Shown here: piece by piece, positions 1 to 8,205 of the stretch
Layout: each line of letters opens with the position of its first letter
How positions within the stretch are numbered: the stretch's first letter is position 1
Origin: Dechloromonas sp.
Lineage (GTDB): Bacteria; Pseudomonadota; Gammaproteobacteria; Burkholderiales; Rhodocyclaceae
Direction: 5' to 3'
Length of the DNA: 44,988 nucleotides
Assembly: GCA_017302355.1 (NCBI GenBank)
Contig: JAFLDQ010000008.1
Span: forward strand, 1-44,988
Translations under genes and position numbers: made by a program
The notes under the pieces: model-generated
Databases searched by the model: none
What the model saw: only the letters and a program-made list of their open reading frames with translations
What the model was told of the DNA's origin: nothing

Positions 1-692
1 GTGTCTTCGCAATAATTGAAGATCCCGGCCTGATCGCCGGCCGAGTCCAGCCGTACATGGGCAATGCGGTGTCCGTTTGGCATCCGCGCTTCGCACGCCT
101 GGATGAATTCGAGATTGTCGGTCGCCGGCGCGATATTGCCTTCACGGAATTCCTCGTGAATGACCACGCCGGCCTCGGCCAGGTGGCCGATCATGGGCAT
201 GTAGCCTTGTTCGCCCTTGTAGGTGAAGTGGGCGGCTTGCTTCTCGGCAACGATCTGGCTGGCATCGCCGTCCAGCGTATGCGCGGTGATCCCGCTCTGC
301 CGAATCCGCGTGGCGGCAATGCGCTGGTTGATGCGGCCCAGGCCCGCCAGTCCGGCTTCCTCTCCCGTGCGGCGCAGCCAGTCGCCAACGGCGTCCGTGC
401 TGGGCGCCGCCTGCTGGTTGAGCACCGTCGCCAGCGCCGTATCGCCCTTGAGCGTGCGCAGGTCTTCCAGCGAGCGACCGCCGCCGGCGAGCATCAGCAC
501 CAGCGGCGTCACATAGACGCCAGACTCATAGCCGCGCCCGCTGCCCGGCTTGGGCATCTCTTGCGCCAGCCACCGGGAAAGCCCCAGGCCGCGCATAAAT
601 TCGCCGAACAACGCCAGCCCCGCATTCGCCGTCAGCAGTTCTTCCGTCGCCTCGAGCTTGAACGGAAGCACCGTCTGTGCCAAAGTTCCCAT
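1..692 (-). CDS. IS1380-type transposase, cut off by the window edge
   Basis: The reverse strand reads open from an ATG at 692 to the window edge, giving about 230 residues of a DDE transposase. An AGGAGG ribosome binding site lies at 700-705, seven bases before the ATG. The segments LDGDASQIVAEKQAAHFTYKGE-like and GYMPMIGHLAE are characteristic of IS1380-family (IS4-like fold) transposases, and the first Asp of LDGD is the likely first catalytic acidic residue. The C-terminal half with the remaining catalytic residues lies outside the window, so intactness cannot be judged. I could not identify the terminal inverted repeat with confidence in the bases upstream of the start. Confidence 0.85.
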   Translation of the reverse strand, partial: MGTLAQTVLPFKLEATEELLTANAGLALFGEFMRGLGLSRWLAQEMPKPGSGRGYESGVYVTPLVLMLAGGGRSLEDLRTLKGDTALATVLNQQAAPSTDAVGDWLRRTGEEAGLAGLGRINQRIAATRIRQSGITAHTLDGDASQIVAEKQAAHFTYKGEQGYMPMIGHLAEAGVVIHEEFREGNIAPATDNLEFIQACEARMPNGHRIAHVRLDSAGDQAGIFNYCED

Positions 693-998
693 CGCCCCGC
701 CTCCTTTCGTCACCCGATAGGTGAGTGTCTTTACAACCTCAACTCTACCGGATCGTCCGCGTGGCGGGGTTCTTCAGCTTCTATGCAATTTCAATCGCGG
801 AACTCGGGGTGGGACACGGGCATTGGTGGCGACGAAGCCAGGCGGGTCGGCGAAGCGACCGTTGGCCAGTCGCGCGCCGACCGACCCGCCGGCAAGCGCG
901 ACGCACGAGGTATCGGTGTCGCTGTGTTGGGCGTAAACTCGGGGCTCCACCCGGGGCCGGGTCCGGCCCCTCGTCAAGACCACCTTCGGAGAGACATC
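693..998. other. Gene-free stretch between the transposase and the VOC gene
   Basis: About 300 bases without a supported gene. It must contain the end of the IS1380-type element, since the transposase starts at 692, but without the other end of the element the terminal repeat cannot be matched. It also holds the ribosome binding site of the next gene (GGAGAG at 988-993). Nothing else is recognised. Confidence 0.5.
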
Positions 999-1367
999 AT
1001 GATCGGCTACGTTACCTTGGGCACCAACGATCTGGCTCGCGCCACGTCGTTCTACGACCAGCTTTTTGCCGCGATGGGCGGCAAGCGCGTTTGGGAAACC
1101 GAACGCGGCCTCGGCTGGGGCGCCAGCCTGCAGGCGCCTTCGCTCGGGGTGATGAAGCCCTTTGACGGGCGGCCCGCGACCGTGGGCAACGGAACCATGG
1201 TGGCGCTCGCCGTTGCCAGCCGGGAAGAAGTCGACCGGCTCCATGCGCTGGCGCTCGGACTCGGGGCCACCGATGAAGGCAAGCCGGGCGAGCGCTTCGC
1301 CGGTTTCTATGCCGCGTATTTTCGCGACCTGGACGGCAACAAGCTGAACTTCTTCCATATGGGTTAG
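999..1367 (+). CDS. VOC-family (glyoxalase/bleomycin-resistance-like) protein
   Basis: A 122-residue single-domain protein beginning MIGYVTLGTNDLARA, with the typical vicinal-oxygen-chelate opening in which a strand leads into an FYDQLF helix, and ending in the usual RDLDGNKLNFF strand. The family includes glyoxalases, dioxygenases and antibiotic-binding proteins that use a metal held by His and Glu residues; a substrate cannot be assigned from sequence. The ATG at 999 is chosen because GGAGAG lies just upstream and the VOC fold begins there. The same frame is open far upstream, but that part is antisense to the transposase and is not coding. It stands alone before the SGNH hydrolase, with a 23-base gap. 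Confidence 0.88.
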   Translation: MIGYVTLGTNDLARATSFYDQLFAAMGGKRVWETERGLGWGASLQAPSLGVMKPFDGRPATVGNGTMVALAVASREEVDRLHALALGLGATDEGKPGERFAGFYAAYFRDLDGNKLNFFHMG

Positions 1368-1390
1368 CCCCGGCGTCGGGATCCGCCGGC

Positions 1391-2182
1391 ATGGCGCATG
1401 AACCGGCGCCCATCGACGGCCTGCTGAGCTGGCTGCCCGCCCTGGCGCTCTCGCCGCTGCTCCTGGCGCAGGGCGTGTATGTCCGCCGCGTGACGCCCCG
1501 GTTGCCGGAAGCGCCGGGCAGCCGGTCTGGCGTCGCCGGTGGCGGACCGTCGCTCAAGCTGCTGATCCTTGGCGATTCCGCCGCCGCGGGGGTGGGCGCC
1601 GCATCGCAGGCGACCGCCCTGGCGGGGCGCCTCGTCGACGAACTGATGGCGGATTTCACGGTGAACTGGCGGCTTTGCGCGGAGTCGGGCGTCACGACCC
1701 GCGACCTCATCGCCCGGCTCGCGGGAGTCGCCGGCGGGCGCTTCGACGTGGCGATCGTCTCGATCGGCGTCAATGACGTCATTACCGGCGGGCGAACCCG
1801 GCAATGGACATCTGCCCTGGCCAGCTTGCTCGACCTGCTGGAATCGGCCTTCGGCGTCCGCCACGCCCTGCTCTCGGCGTTGCCGCCGATGCACCGCTTC
1901 ACCGCCTTGCCGCAGCCATTGCGCTGGTGCGTCGGCCTGCGCGCCCGGCGTTTCAACGATGAACTCCTGCGCTTTGCCGGCCGCGACGGGCGCTGCGCCG
2001 TCGTTGCGCTGGACTACCCGCGCGATCCGTCCTACCTGGCGCCGGACGGATTCCATCCGGGCGAGCCGGCCTACCGCCACTGGGCCGCCGCGGTCGCCGC
2101 CAGCATCCGGCAATTGCCGTCAGGCCAGGCCGGCGAGGATCGCCCGGCCCGATCATCCGCCAACGGTCGACGCTGGGATTGA
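1391..2182 (+). CDS. SGNH/GDSL-family hydrolase
   Basis: A 263-residue protein with an N-terminal hydrophobic segment (about residues 11-28) followed by an SGNH hydrolase domain. Block I is GDSAAAG (residues 61-67, nucleophile Ser63), block III is the GVND motif, and block V is DGFHPG, carrying the Asp and His of the triad. These enzymes are esterases or lipases of broad specificity; the N-terminal hydrophobic stretch suggests a membrane-anchored or exported enzyme. It follows the VOC gene on the same strand, and the sirtuin gene begins 80 bases later. The physiological substrate is unknown. Confidence 0.9.
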   Translation: MAHEPAPIDGLLSWLPALALSPLLLAQGVYVRRVTPRLPEAPGSRSGVAGGGPSLKLLILGDSAAAGVGAASQATALAGRLVDELMADFTVNWRLCAESGVTTRDLIARLAGVAGGRFDVAIVSIGVNDVITGGRTRQWTSALASLLDLLESAFGVRHALLSALPPMHRFTALPQPLRWCVGLRARRFNDELLRFAGRDGRCAVVALDYPRDPSYLAPDGFHPGEPAYRHWAAAVAASIRQLPSGQAGEDRPARSSANGRRWD

Positions 2183-2261
2183 CATCCGGGGCTGGCAGGA
2201 GGCTGTTCATGCGCTTGCCAAGTGTTCATAATCGGCGCATCGCCAATGGACTTCGCACGCC

Positions 2262-3053
2262 GTGGATACGCTCACCGCCATCGATCGCATCTCCCGTCGC
2301 CTTGCCGCGGCGCGCCGGGTGCTGTTCATCACCGGCGCCGGGATCTCGGCGGATTCCGGGTTGCCCACCTATCGCGGGGTCGGCGGGTTGTACAACGATG
2401 AAGCGACCGAGGACGGGCTGCCGATCGAGACGGCGCTGTCCGGCGACGTGTTCGCAGTCCGGCCGGACATCACCTGGAAATATCTGGCCCAGATCGAGCG
2501 GAACTGTCGCGGGGCGATGCCCAATTCCGCCCATCGCGCCATCGCGGCTCTCGAACAGGTCATGGCGAAGGTCGTCGTGTTCACCCAGAACGTCGATGGT
2601 CTGCACCGCAAGGCCGGCAGTTCCGACCTCATCGAGATTCACGGGAATCTCCAGGAACTGGTCTGCACCGCGTGCGACCATGACGAGACTGTCGACGACC
2701 TGGCGGGGCGCGCGCTGCCGCCGCGTTGCCCGGCCTGCGGCGGCGTCCTGCGGCCGAACGTCGTGCTCTTCGGGGAGGCCTTGCCGATGGAAGCGATGGC
2801 GCGTTTCTCGGATGCCCTGGAGGAGGGCGTCGACATGGTGTTCACCATCGGCACCTCGGGCGTCTTCCCCTACATTGCCGAGCCGGTGGTCTGGGCGGCG
2901 CGCGCCGGGATACCGACGGTCGAGATCAATCCCGTGCAGACACGGCTGACGCGCTTCGTCGAACATCACCTGGCGCTTGGCGCCGCCGAGGCCATGACGG
3001 CGATCATGGCCTCCCTCGACCGCCACGGTCTCCCCGGCGTTCCCCGTTTCTAG
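2262..3053 (+). CDS. NAD-dependent protein deacylase, SIR2 family
   Basis: A 263-residue sirtuin that removes acyl groups from protein lysines using NAD+. The GTG at 2262 is the best start (MDTLTAIDRISRRL). Visible motifs are the NAD-binding GAGISADSGLPTYRG (from residue 25), TQNVDGLHRKAG (108-119), the catalytic His127 in HGN, two zinc Cys pairs (Cys135/138 and Cys156/159), and the C-terminal GTSG and EINP motifs. All key residues are present, so the enzyme is predicted active. A palindromic repeat element lies shortly downstream. Confidence 0.95.
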   Translation: MDTLTAIDRISRRLAAARRVLFITGAGISADSGLPTYRGVGGLYNDEATEDGLPIETALSGDVFAVRPDITWKYLAQIERNCRGAMPNSAHRAIAALEQVMAKVVVFTQNVDGLHRKAGSSDLIEIHGNLQELVCTACDHDETVDDLAGRALPPRCPACGGVLRPNVVLFGEALPMEAMARFSDALEEGVDMVFTIGTSGVFPYIAEPVVWAARAGIPTVEINPVQTRLTRFVEHHLALGAAEAMTAIMASLDRHGLPGVPRF

Positions 3054-3112
3054 AGGCGCGGCGCGGGATCGTCGCGAACGCTGGCGGTGCGGCCAGTGCT
3101 TCCAGGGAGGCG

Positions 3113-3208
3113 CTGATTTATTCCCGATTTGTCATTCCGGCGAAGGCCGGAATCCAGAAAAATCAAGGTGCTGGACACCTGCTTTCGCCGGTGTGACGAA
3201 TAAATCAG
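3113..3208. repeat. Short palindromic intergenic repeat (MITE/REP-like)
   Basis: A 96-base element between convergent genes. Its ends are perfect 11-bp inverted repeats, CTGATTTATTC (3113-3123) and GAATAAATCAG (3198-3208). Inside is a strong hairpin, ATTCCGGC-GAAG-GCCGGAAT (3134-3153), and a second partly complementary arm near the right end. The inner part reads as the familiar IPAKAGIQ-type repeat found in many copies between genes of proteobacteria. It could serve as a transcription terminator for both flanking genes. Confidence 0.7.
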
Positions 3209-3215
3209 TGTTTCC

Positions 3216-4559
3216 TCAGTGCGAACGCGCGCGATCGAGGTCGGCGCGGTTCTTCTCGTCGCTGTAGATGGCGGTGGGCGCGGGCTGGCTGCTGGCGAAG
3301 CAGGTGACGACGACGTTGGCCAGCGTTTCCGCCTTGTGCAGGACGTCGACCGCGCAACGCCCGAAGACGCTGTCGATGGTGGCCAGCAGGTTGCGCGCAT
3401 AGGGTGTTTCGAGCTTGCCGTCGAGGATCAGGTTGGCCAGCAGGACGCCGTCGGGTTTCAGCACGCGGCGCGTGTCTTCCCAGAATTCGCGGGTGACCAG
3501 GTGGCCGGGGATCGAGGTGTGCGAGCTATAGACATCGACGACGACGGCGTCGAAGCGGCTCTCGGTGACGGCGATGAAGCGGCGGGCGTCGTCGGCGATG
3601 AACTCGCCACGCGCCGCTTCGTGCAGGAAGTGTTTCTCGGCGATGTCACGGATTGCCGGATCGATGTCGACATAGGTGTAATGGTTGACCGGCTCGCGGT
3701 GCGAGAGCGTGAAACCGCCGGCGCCGAGGACCAGGATGGCGCGGTCGCGGAATTCAAGTTCTTCCAGAAGAATACGTCGCAAGTGATTGATATAACGTGT
3801 GTAGTTAGGCGGTTCGGAATCGTCGATCAGCGAGGCGGTGGATTTGTTGACCCAGAAGGCGCGCGGGTTTTCCTGGCCGGGCAGGGCTACCGGGCCGACG
3901 ATGTATTCGGCGTAGGCAGTGTCGGCCGTGACCTCGTGATGGAGGTTGAAGGCGGCGGCGATCGCTGCGGTCGACGCGCAAAGAAAGGCGGTTTTCAGGT
4001 TGCGCCCGGCGAGCAGCAGCGTTCCGGCGACCAGCAGCGCGGAGCACGCGAATACCGCCGCGGAAACCCCCAGCCACTGCATCACCAGCAACGACAGGCT
4101 GAGCGACCCGAGGAACGAACCGAGCGTCGACCAGTAGAGCGCCATGCCGCTCGCCTCGCCGGTGCGCGCGTGCTGCATCAGGTTGGTCAGGATCGGCACC
4201 GTCTGGCCGAGCAGCCAGGCGAGCGGGCAGAGGACGCCGCCGATGAAGAACAGATATGCCAGCAGCGCCGGCGGCAGGTGGGCGAATATCCAGTCGACGC
4301 TGACGCCGGCCAGCCCGACCCCGGCGAGCGCCGCCGCAATCAGGAAGTTGCGGGCGACGACCGCCGTGTAGTCGCTGGCGACCCGGGCGCCGGCGGCATA
4401 ACCGAGGGCCAGCGCGAGCAGGAAGAAGCCGATGGTCGGCGCGGTGACGACGATGGAACTGCCGACATGCGGCACCAGCCGGCGCAGCGCGATGATCTCG
4501 GCGCCGAGCGAGGAGAAGCCCTCGATGAAGACGATGATGTAGATCAGCGTGCGCGACAT
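3216..4559 (-). CDS. Membrane-anchored spermidine synthase-like protein
   Basis: About 447 residues. The N-terminal half holds roughly seven hydrophobic membrane segments (LIYIIVFIEGFSSLGAEI onwards). The C-terminal half is a spermidine-synthase-type Rossmann domain with a nucleotide-binding GAGGFTLS, an acidic YVDIDP strand and VVVDVYSS. Such fused proteins are annotated as polyamine aminopropyltransferases, but the true substrate of the membrane-bound group is not established. The start at 4559 is preferred because it lies just past the rarD stop (TAA at 4567-4569), with a GGGGAT ribosome binding site inside the end of rarD. A start at 4580 would overlap rarD. It is probably cotranscribed with rarD. 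Confidence 0.85.
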   Translation of the reverse strand: MSRTLIYIIVFIEGFSSLGAEIIALRRLVPHVGSSIVVTAPTIGFFLLALALGYAAGARVASDYTAVVARNFLIAAALAGVGLAGVSVDWIFAHLPPALLAYLFFIGGVLCPLAWLLGQTVPILTNLMQHARTGEASGMALYWSTLGSFLGSLSLSLLVMQWLGVSAAVFACSALLVAGTLLLAGRNLKTAFLCASTAAIAAAFNLHHEVTADTAYAEYIVGPVALPGQENPRAFWVNKSTASLIDDSEPPNYTRYINHLRRILLEELEFRDRAILVLGAGGFTLSHREPVNHYTYVDIDPAIRDIAEKHFLHEAARGEFIADDARRFIAVTESRFDAVVVDVYSSHTSIPGHLVTREFWEDTRRVLKPDGVLLANLILDGKLETPYARNLLATIDSVFGRCAVDVLHKAETLANVVVTCFASSQPAPTAIYSDEKNRADLDRARSH

Positions 4560-4566
4560 CGACGGG

Positions 4567-5454
4567 TTATCCCCGATCACGGTACTTGCCCCACATGCTC
4601 CAGCTGAACGCGAAGAGTCCGATCCAGATCAGCGCGAAGCTGACCAGCCGTGCCGTCTGCAGCGGTTCGCTGAAGAGCCAGACGGCGGTCACGAACTGCA
4701 GGGTCGGGTTGATGTACATCAGCATGCCGACGGTGGCGAGGTCGAGGCGGTGGGTGGCGGCGGCGAAGGCCATCAGCGGCAGGGCGGTGACGATGCCGGC
4801 GCCGGCCAGCAGGGTTGCCGTCGCCAGGTCGTGGCCGGCAAAGACGGCGTGCCCGCTGCGCGCCTGCCACAGCGCCCAGAGGCCGCAGACCGGCAGCATG
4901 GCCAGCGTTTCCAGCCACAGGCCGGACAGCGCATCGACCGGCACCTGCTTGCGTACCAGCCCGTAGGTGCCGAAGGTGGCGGCGAGAAACAGCGAAACCC
5001 AGGGCAGGCTGCCGAGCGCGACGACCTCGTTGGCGATGGCGGCGATGGCCAGGCCGACGGCGATCCATTCGAGCCGGTTCAGGCGCTCCTTGAGCACGGC
5101 CAGACCGAGCAGTACGTTGACCAGCGGCGTCAGGAAATAGCCGAGGCTGGAGGCGACCACCTGCCGGTTGGCGACCGCCCACAGGAAGACCAGCCAGTTG
5201 CTGCCGACCAGCAGCGCGGCCAGCGCCAGCATGGCCAGATGGCGCGGAGAACGGAAGGCCGCGCCGACCTTGCTCCAGGCGCCGCGCAAGGTCAGCAGCA
5301 GGGCGACGAACAGGCAGGCCCAGACGGCGCGGTTGGCCAACACGTCCATCGGTGAAACGTGCGCCAGCTGGCGGAAATAAAGGGGAAAGAAGCCCCAGAT
5401 GCCGTAGGCCAGCAGGCCGAAGCCGACGCCGGCAAGGTGGGGGTTCGCTTTCAT
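4567..5454 (-). CDS. rarD: EamA-family transporter RarD
   Basis: A 295-residue inner-membrane protein of the drug/metabolite transporter superfamily with about ten hydrophobic segments. The opening GLLAYGIWGFFPLYFRQL and the NRAVWACLF and LGYFLTPLVNVLLG segments are typical of RarD. The ATG at 5454 (MKANPHLAG) is chosen because the family begins there. A start at 5496 would add a non-conserved, non-hydrophobic leader. The substrate is not known. It is the first gene of a two-gene reverse-strand operon with the spermidine-synthase-like gene. Confidence 0.92.
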   Translation of the reverse strand: MKANPHLAGVGFGLLAYGIWGFFPLYFRQLAHVSPMDVLANRAVWACLFVALLLTLRGAWSKVGAAFRSPRHLAMLALAALLVGSNWLVFLWAVANRQVVASSLGYFLTPLVNVLLGLAVLKERLNRLEWIAVGLAIAAIANEVVALGSLPWVSLFLAATFGTYGLVRKQVPVDALSGLWLETLAMLPVCGLWALWQARSGHAVFAGHDLATATLLAGAGIVTALPLMAFAAATHRLDLATVGMLMYINPTLQFVTAVWLFSEPLQTARLVSFALIWIGLFAFSWSMWGKYRDRG

Positions 5455-5863
5455 GGCCGCATCTTGCCACATCCTGCCGGCCGGCGCCGGCGGCATGGCG
5501 TCCGGCGGGCGGCTGGCCGGCAGCGCGAAACTTTCGCGCGCAATGCCCGACTAAAGGGAAAGGGCGAAGTCGACCGCCGCGGATGGCAGCGCCAGCGTTG
5601 GGACGACGCGAAGCAGGCGGCGGCCGTTCGCTCGACGGGGCCGTGGGGTGCCGCGAGGGAATGGCCCCGTGCTGCCCAGGCGAGCGTTCCTGCCCGCTTC
5701 CTGCCCTGGTCCCCCGCAGCGACGGGCGGGAGCCTGATGTTCCACCTGTCGCGGTCGACCGGAACTTCGGGCAGGTTTTCGCTGGTCCTGCCGTGAATGG
5801 GCGCGGCGCACGGGAAGAGAGGGCGTTCACATTCGTTGCCATTTGGTGAATCATGCGACTCCG
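5455..5863. other. Divergent intergenic region with a perfect palindrome
   Basis: About 400 bases between rarD (reverse) and the GGDEF gene (forward), with no gene I can support; the small open frames here have no recognisable protein. It holds a near-perfect palindrome, GCGCGAAA-C-TTTCGCGC (5523-5539), about 70 bases upstream of the rarD start. This could be an operator or a structured RNA end. No clear sigma-70 promoter was recognised. Confidence 0.45.
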
Positions 5864-7039
5864 ATGAAAGCGAGTTTCCCGACGATGACCAAGCCGATTC
5901 CGGCGCAGCTCCATCCGTTGACGCTGCGCTTTCGCGACCCCGAGGTCGAGCGCGCCTTTGCCGGCCAGCTGGTGCCGCGCCTGCGCGTGCAGGGGCGAGT
6001 GGCGATTCTGGTCGGCATGCTGATCTATCTGATGTCCGGGTTTCTCGACGGCCTGCTGGTGCCGCCGGAACATCGGTTGACCACATGGGTGTTTCGCATG
6101 TCGGCCCTGGCCTATGTCGGCCTTGTCTTCCTGCTGACCTTCCGGCCGGCGTTCGAACGCTTCAACCAGTTGCCGCTCGGGTCCACCGGGCTGGTCGTCG
6201 CCGCCAGCCTGATCGGGATTCTCTATTACCTGCCGCTGGAGGCCACGCCGTACTTCTACCCCTGTCTGATGCTGTCGACCTTCTACACCTACAACTTCAT
6301 CGGCACCCGCTTCATCTACGCGCTGGTCATCGATATCGTCGTGGTGATCTCGTACAACCTGATTCTCGGCGGGCTGCGCGAATTTCCGTTGCCCACGCTG
6401 CTGAGCCACAATTTCTTCATCATTTCGGCCAACCTGATCGGCGGCGGCGCCGGCTATCTGGCCGAATACCACCGCCGGGAGCTTTTCGTCCGCGAGGCCG
6501 AGCTCGAGCGCGAGCGCCAGCACCACCTCGAGCGATCGCTGCACGACCGCCTGACCGGCCTGCCCAACCGCGAATTGCTCGAGGACCGCCTGGCCCAGCT
6601 GCTGGCCCGGGCGCGCCGCGACAGTGGAACGCATGCCGGCCTGTTCATCGACCTCGATGGCTTCAAACCGATCAACGACCAGTTCGGGCATGACCGGGGC
6701 GACGCCGTGCTGCGTCTGATCGCGCGCCGCCTGGAGGCTGCGGTTCGCCAGACGGACACGGTTTCCCGGCTCGGCGGCGACGAGTTCTTCGTGCTGGCGC
6801 ATGACCTGGATACACCGGCGCGCGCCGGCCAGCTCGCGGAGAAGCTGCTTGCGTGCATTGCCGAACCGATTGCCGATGCGCCCGAGGCCGGCGGCCTCGG
6901 GGCCAGCATCGGCATCTGCGTCTTTTCCGGGGGCGTCCGCTCGCCGGAGAATCCACAAGAGATCATCCGCGCGGCGGACCAGGCGATGTATGAGGCCAAG
7001 GGCGATGGCAAGCATCGCTACGCCATCGCCACCGGCTGA
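5864..7039 (+). CDS. Membrane-bound diguanylate cyclase (GGDEF)
   Basis: About 391 residues. The N-terminal half has around six hydrophobic segments, followed by a short charged helix (EAELERERQHHLERSL) and a GGDEF domain. Visible motifs are DRLTGLPNRELLEDRL, DLDGFKPINDQFGHDRGD and an intact RLGGDEF signature. An RxxD inhibitory site (RQTD) lies five residues before GGDEF, so product feedback inhibition is likely. It should make cyclic di-GMP at the inner membrane in response to an unknown signal. The start is uncertain: TTG at 5843, ATG at 5864 and ATG at 5885 are in frame and none has a strong ribosome binding site. There is no EAL domain. Confidence 0.93.
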   Translation: MKASFPTMTKPIPAQLHPLTLRFRDPEVERAFAGQLVPRLRVQGRVAILVGMLIYLMSGFLDGLLVPPEHRLTTWVFRMSALAYVGLVFLLTFRPAFERFNQLPLGSTGLVVAASLIGILYYLPLEATPYFYPCLMLSTFYTYNFIGTRFIYALVIDIVVVISYNLILGGLREFPLPTLLSHNFFIISANLIGGGAGYLAEYHRRELFVREAELERERQHHLERSLHDRLTGLPNRELLEDRLAQLLARARRDSGTHAGLFIDLDGFKPINDQFGHDRGDAVLRLIARRLEAAVRQTDTVSRLGGDEFFVLAHDLDTPARAGQLAEKLLACIAEPIADAPEAGGLGASIGICVFSGGVRSPENPQEIIRAADQAMYEAKGDGKHRYAIATG

Positions 7040-7097
7040 CGGGCGGCAGGCGCGCACGGCCTTGCGGCGCGCTTTTTGCAGACGAAGGGGGATCAGG

Positions 7098-7412
7098 ATG
7101 GGACAAGCCAGACGGCGCGGTGACCTGGAACAGCGCATCGCGCAGGCGCAGGCAAGAATCGAGGCGACACGGCCGGAGAAACTGGTGTGCAACGGCTGCG
7201 GCGCCGACGTGACGACGATCCACCCGGTCAGCGCGCGCGGCCTTTCGGGGATCGACGCGATCTGGCTCGGTCAGTGCGACTGCGGGCAGACGACCTTTGC
7301 CGCTACGGGCGATGCCAAGGCGGTTCAGGCGTTCTTCGATGCGCTCGGTTCGGACGCCGAACTGACACTGGGCAGCCAGAGCCGCGACGGCAGCGGCCAC
7401 GAGACCGCGTAG
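7098..7412 (+). CDS. Small hypothetical protein with Cys-rich zinc-ribbon-like core
   Basis: A 104-residue protein starting MGQARRRGDLEQRIAQAQ, preceded by a purine-rich AAGGGGGATCAGG leader. A basic N-terminal helix leads to CNGCGADVTTI and, about 35 residues later, a CDCG motif, so the four Cys could hold one zinc ion. The C-terminus is acidic and then polar. I do not recognise the family. It follows the GGDEF gene on the same strand and is convergent with the DUF4124 gene. Function unknown. Confidence 0.65.
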   Translation: MGQARRRGDLEQRIAQAQARIEATRPEKLVCNGCGADVTTIHPVSARGLSGIDAIWLGQCDCGQTTFAATGDAKAVQAFFDALGSDAELTLGSQSRDGSGHETA

Positions 7413-7418
7413 GCCGGG

Positions 7419-8000
7419 TCAGCGCGTGCTGCCGCGCGGCGCGCCCGGAACCTTGTAGAGGTCGACCGGCTTCGCCGCCGGTCTGTCCGCCGGAGGCGGA
7501 TGCGGCGGACGGGGCGGGCGCGGCGGGTAGGGGTAAGCCGGGTAGTAGCCGCCATAGTAGGGCTGCTGGTAGGTCTCGGTGTAGACCGGCTCGATCTTGC
7601 CGGTGGCGTAGCAGCCGTTCTCCATTTCGCCGCGGCGCGACGAGTCGAGATTCATGCGGCCGAGCGTGTTCAGGCACTGCTGGATCGCCGCTTCCGAGGG
7701 CAAACCGCTTTCCTTGCGCTGGCGCTCGCGTTCCTTGCGCTCTGCCGCCTCGTCGGCGCGGCGCTCGCCTTCGAGCCGGTCCACACGTTGTCGCGCCCGC
7801 TCGGCGTCGCGCTCGGCGCGGACGCGCGCTTCCGGCGACACCACATCCTCGTCGACTTCCCTGAGCGTGCGGGCGCCGCCGGCGCACGGCTCGCTGGAAA
7901 TCTGCGTGCTGCCGTCCGGCTGCCGACACTTGTAAGCCTGGCCGTGCGCGGGCAGGGCGACGGCGAGGAAGGTCAGCAGGAGGTATGGGGTCGTCTTCAT
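7419..8000 (-). CDS. DUF4124 domain-containing exported protein
   Basis: A 193-residue protein with a Sec signal peptide (MKTTPYLLLTFLAVALPAHG, cleavage near residue 20). A DUF4124 motif follows (AYKCRQPDGSTQISSEPC), in which two Cys probably form a disulphide. The middle is a highly charged Arg/Glu helix (about residues 55-100). The C-terminal third is rich in Tyr and Pro (YYGGYYPAYPYPP, then PRPP repeats), resembling a flexible envelope segment. Function is unknown; DUF4124 proteins are periplasmic. The ATG at 8000 is chosen for its signal peptide. Confidence 0.8.
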   Translation of the reverse strand: MKTTPYLLLTFLAVALPAHGQAYKCRQPDGSTQISSEPCAGGARTLREVDEDVVSPEARVRAERDAERARQRVDRLEGERRADEAAERKERERQRKESGLPSEAAIQQCLNTLGRMNLDSSRRGEMENGCYATGKIEPVYTETYQQPYYGGYYPAYPYPPRPPRPPHPPPADRPAAKPVDLYKVPGAPRGSTR

Positions 8001-8205
8001 GCTTGCTTTATAGCGCAACCCAGGACAAATGGGGAGCGGAACGCGACGCGCATCGTTCTTGCGGTTCGGCACGGTGGCTTTGCGGTCGCCGGCGGCGCCT
8101 TTCCGGAACTCGTGGCCGGGGTGCTGTCCAATCAATGAAACCTGCCATCGCCGTCGGCGTTCCTCCGTTGCTTCCGGCGTTACCGGCGGGTAAAGGAGGT
8201 CGATC

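Noticed and set aside
57..998. Upstream extension of the VOC frame giving a 436-residue protein
   Set aside because: The added part is antisense to a well-supported transposase. The VOC fold and a ribosome binding site place the start at 999.
4577..7192. An 870-codon reverse-strand open frame across rarD and the GGDEF gene
   Set aside because: It is out of frame with rarD and antisense to a clear GGDEF domain. The translation is low-complexity Ala/Arg/Gln without known motifs.
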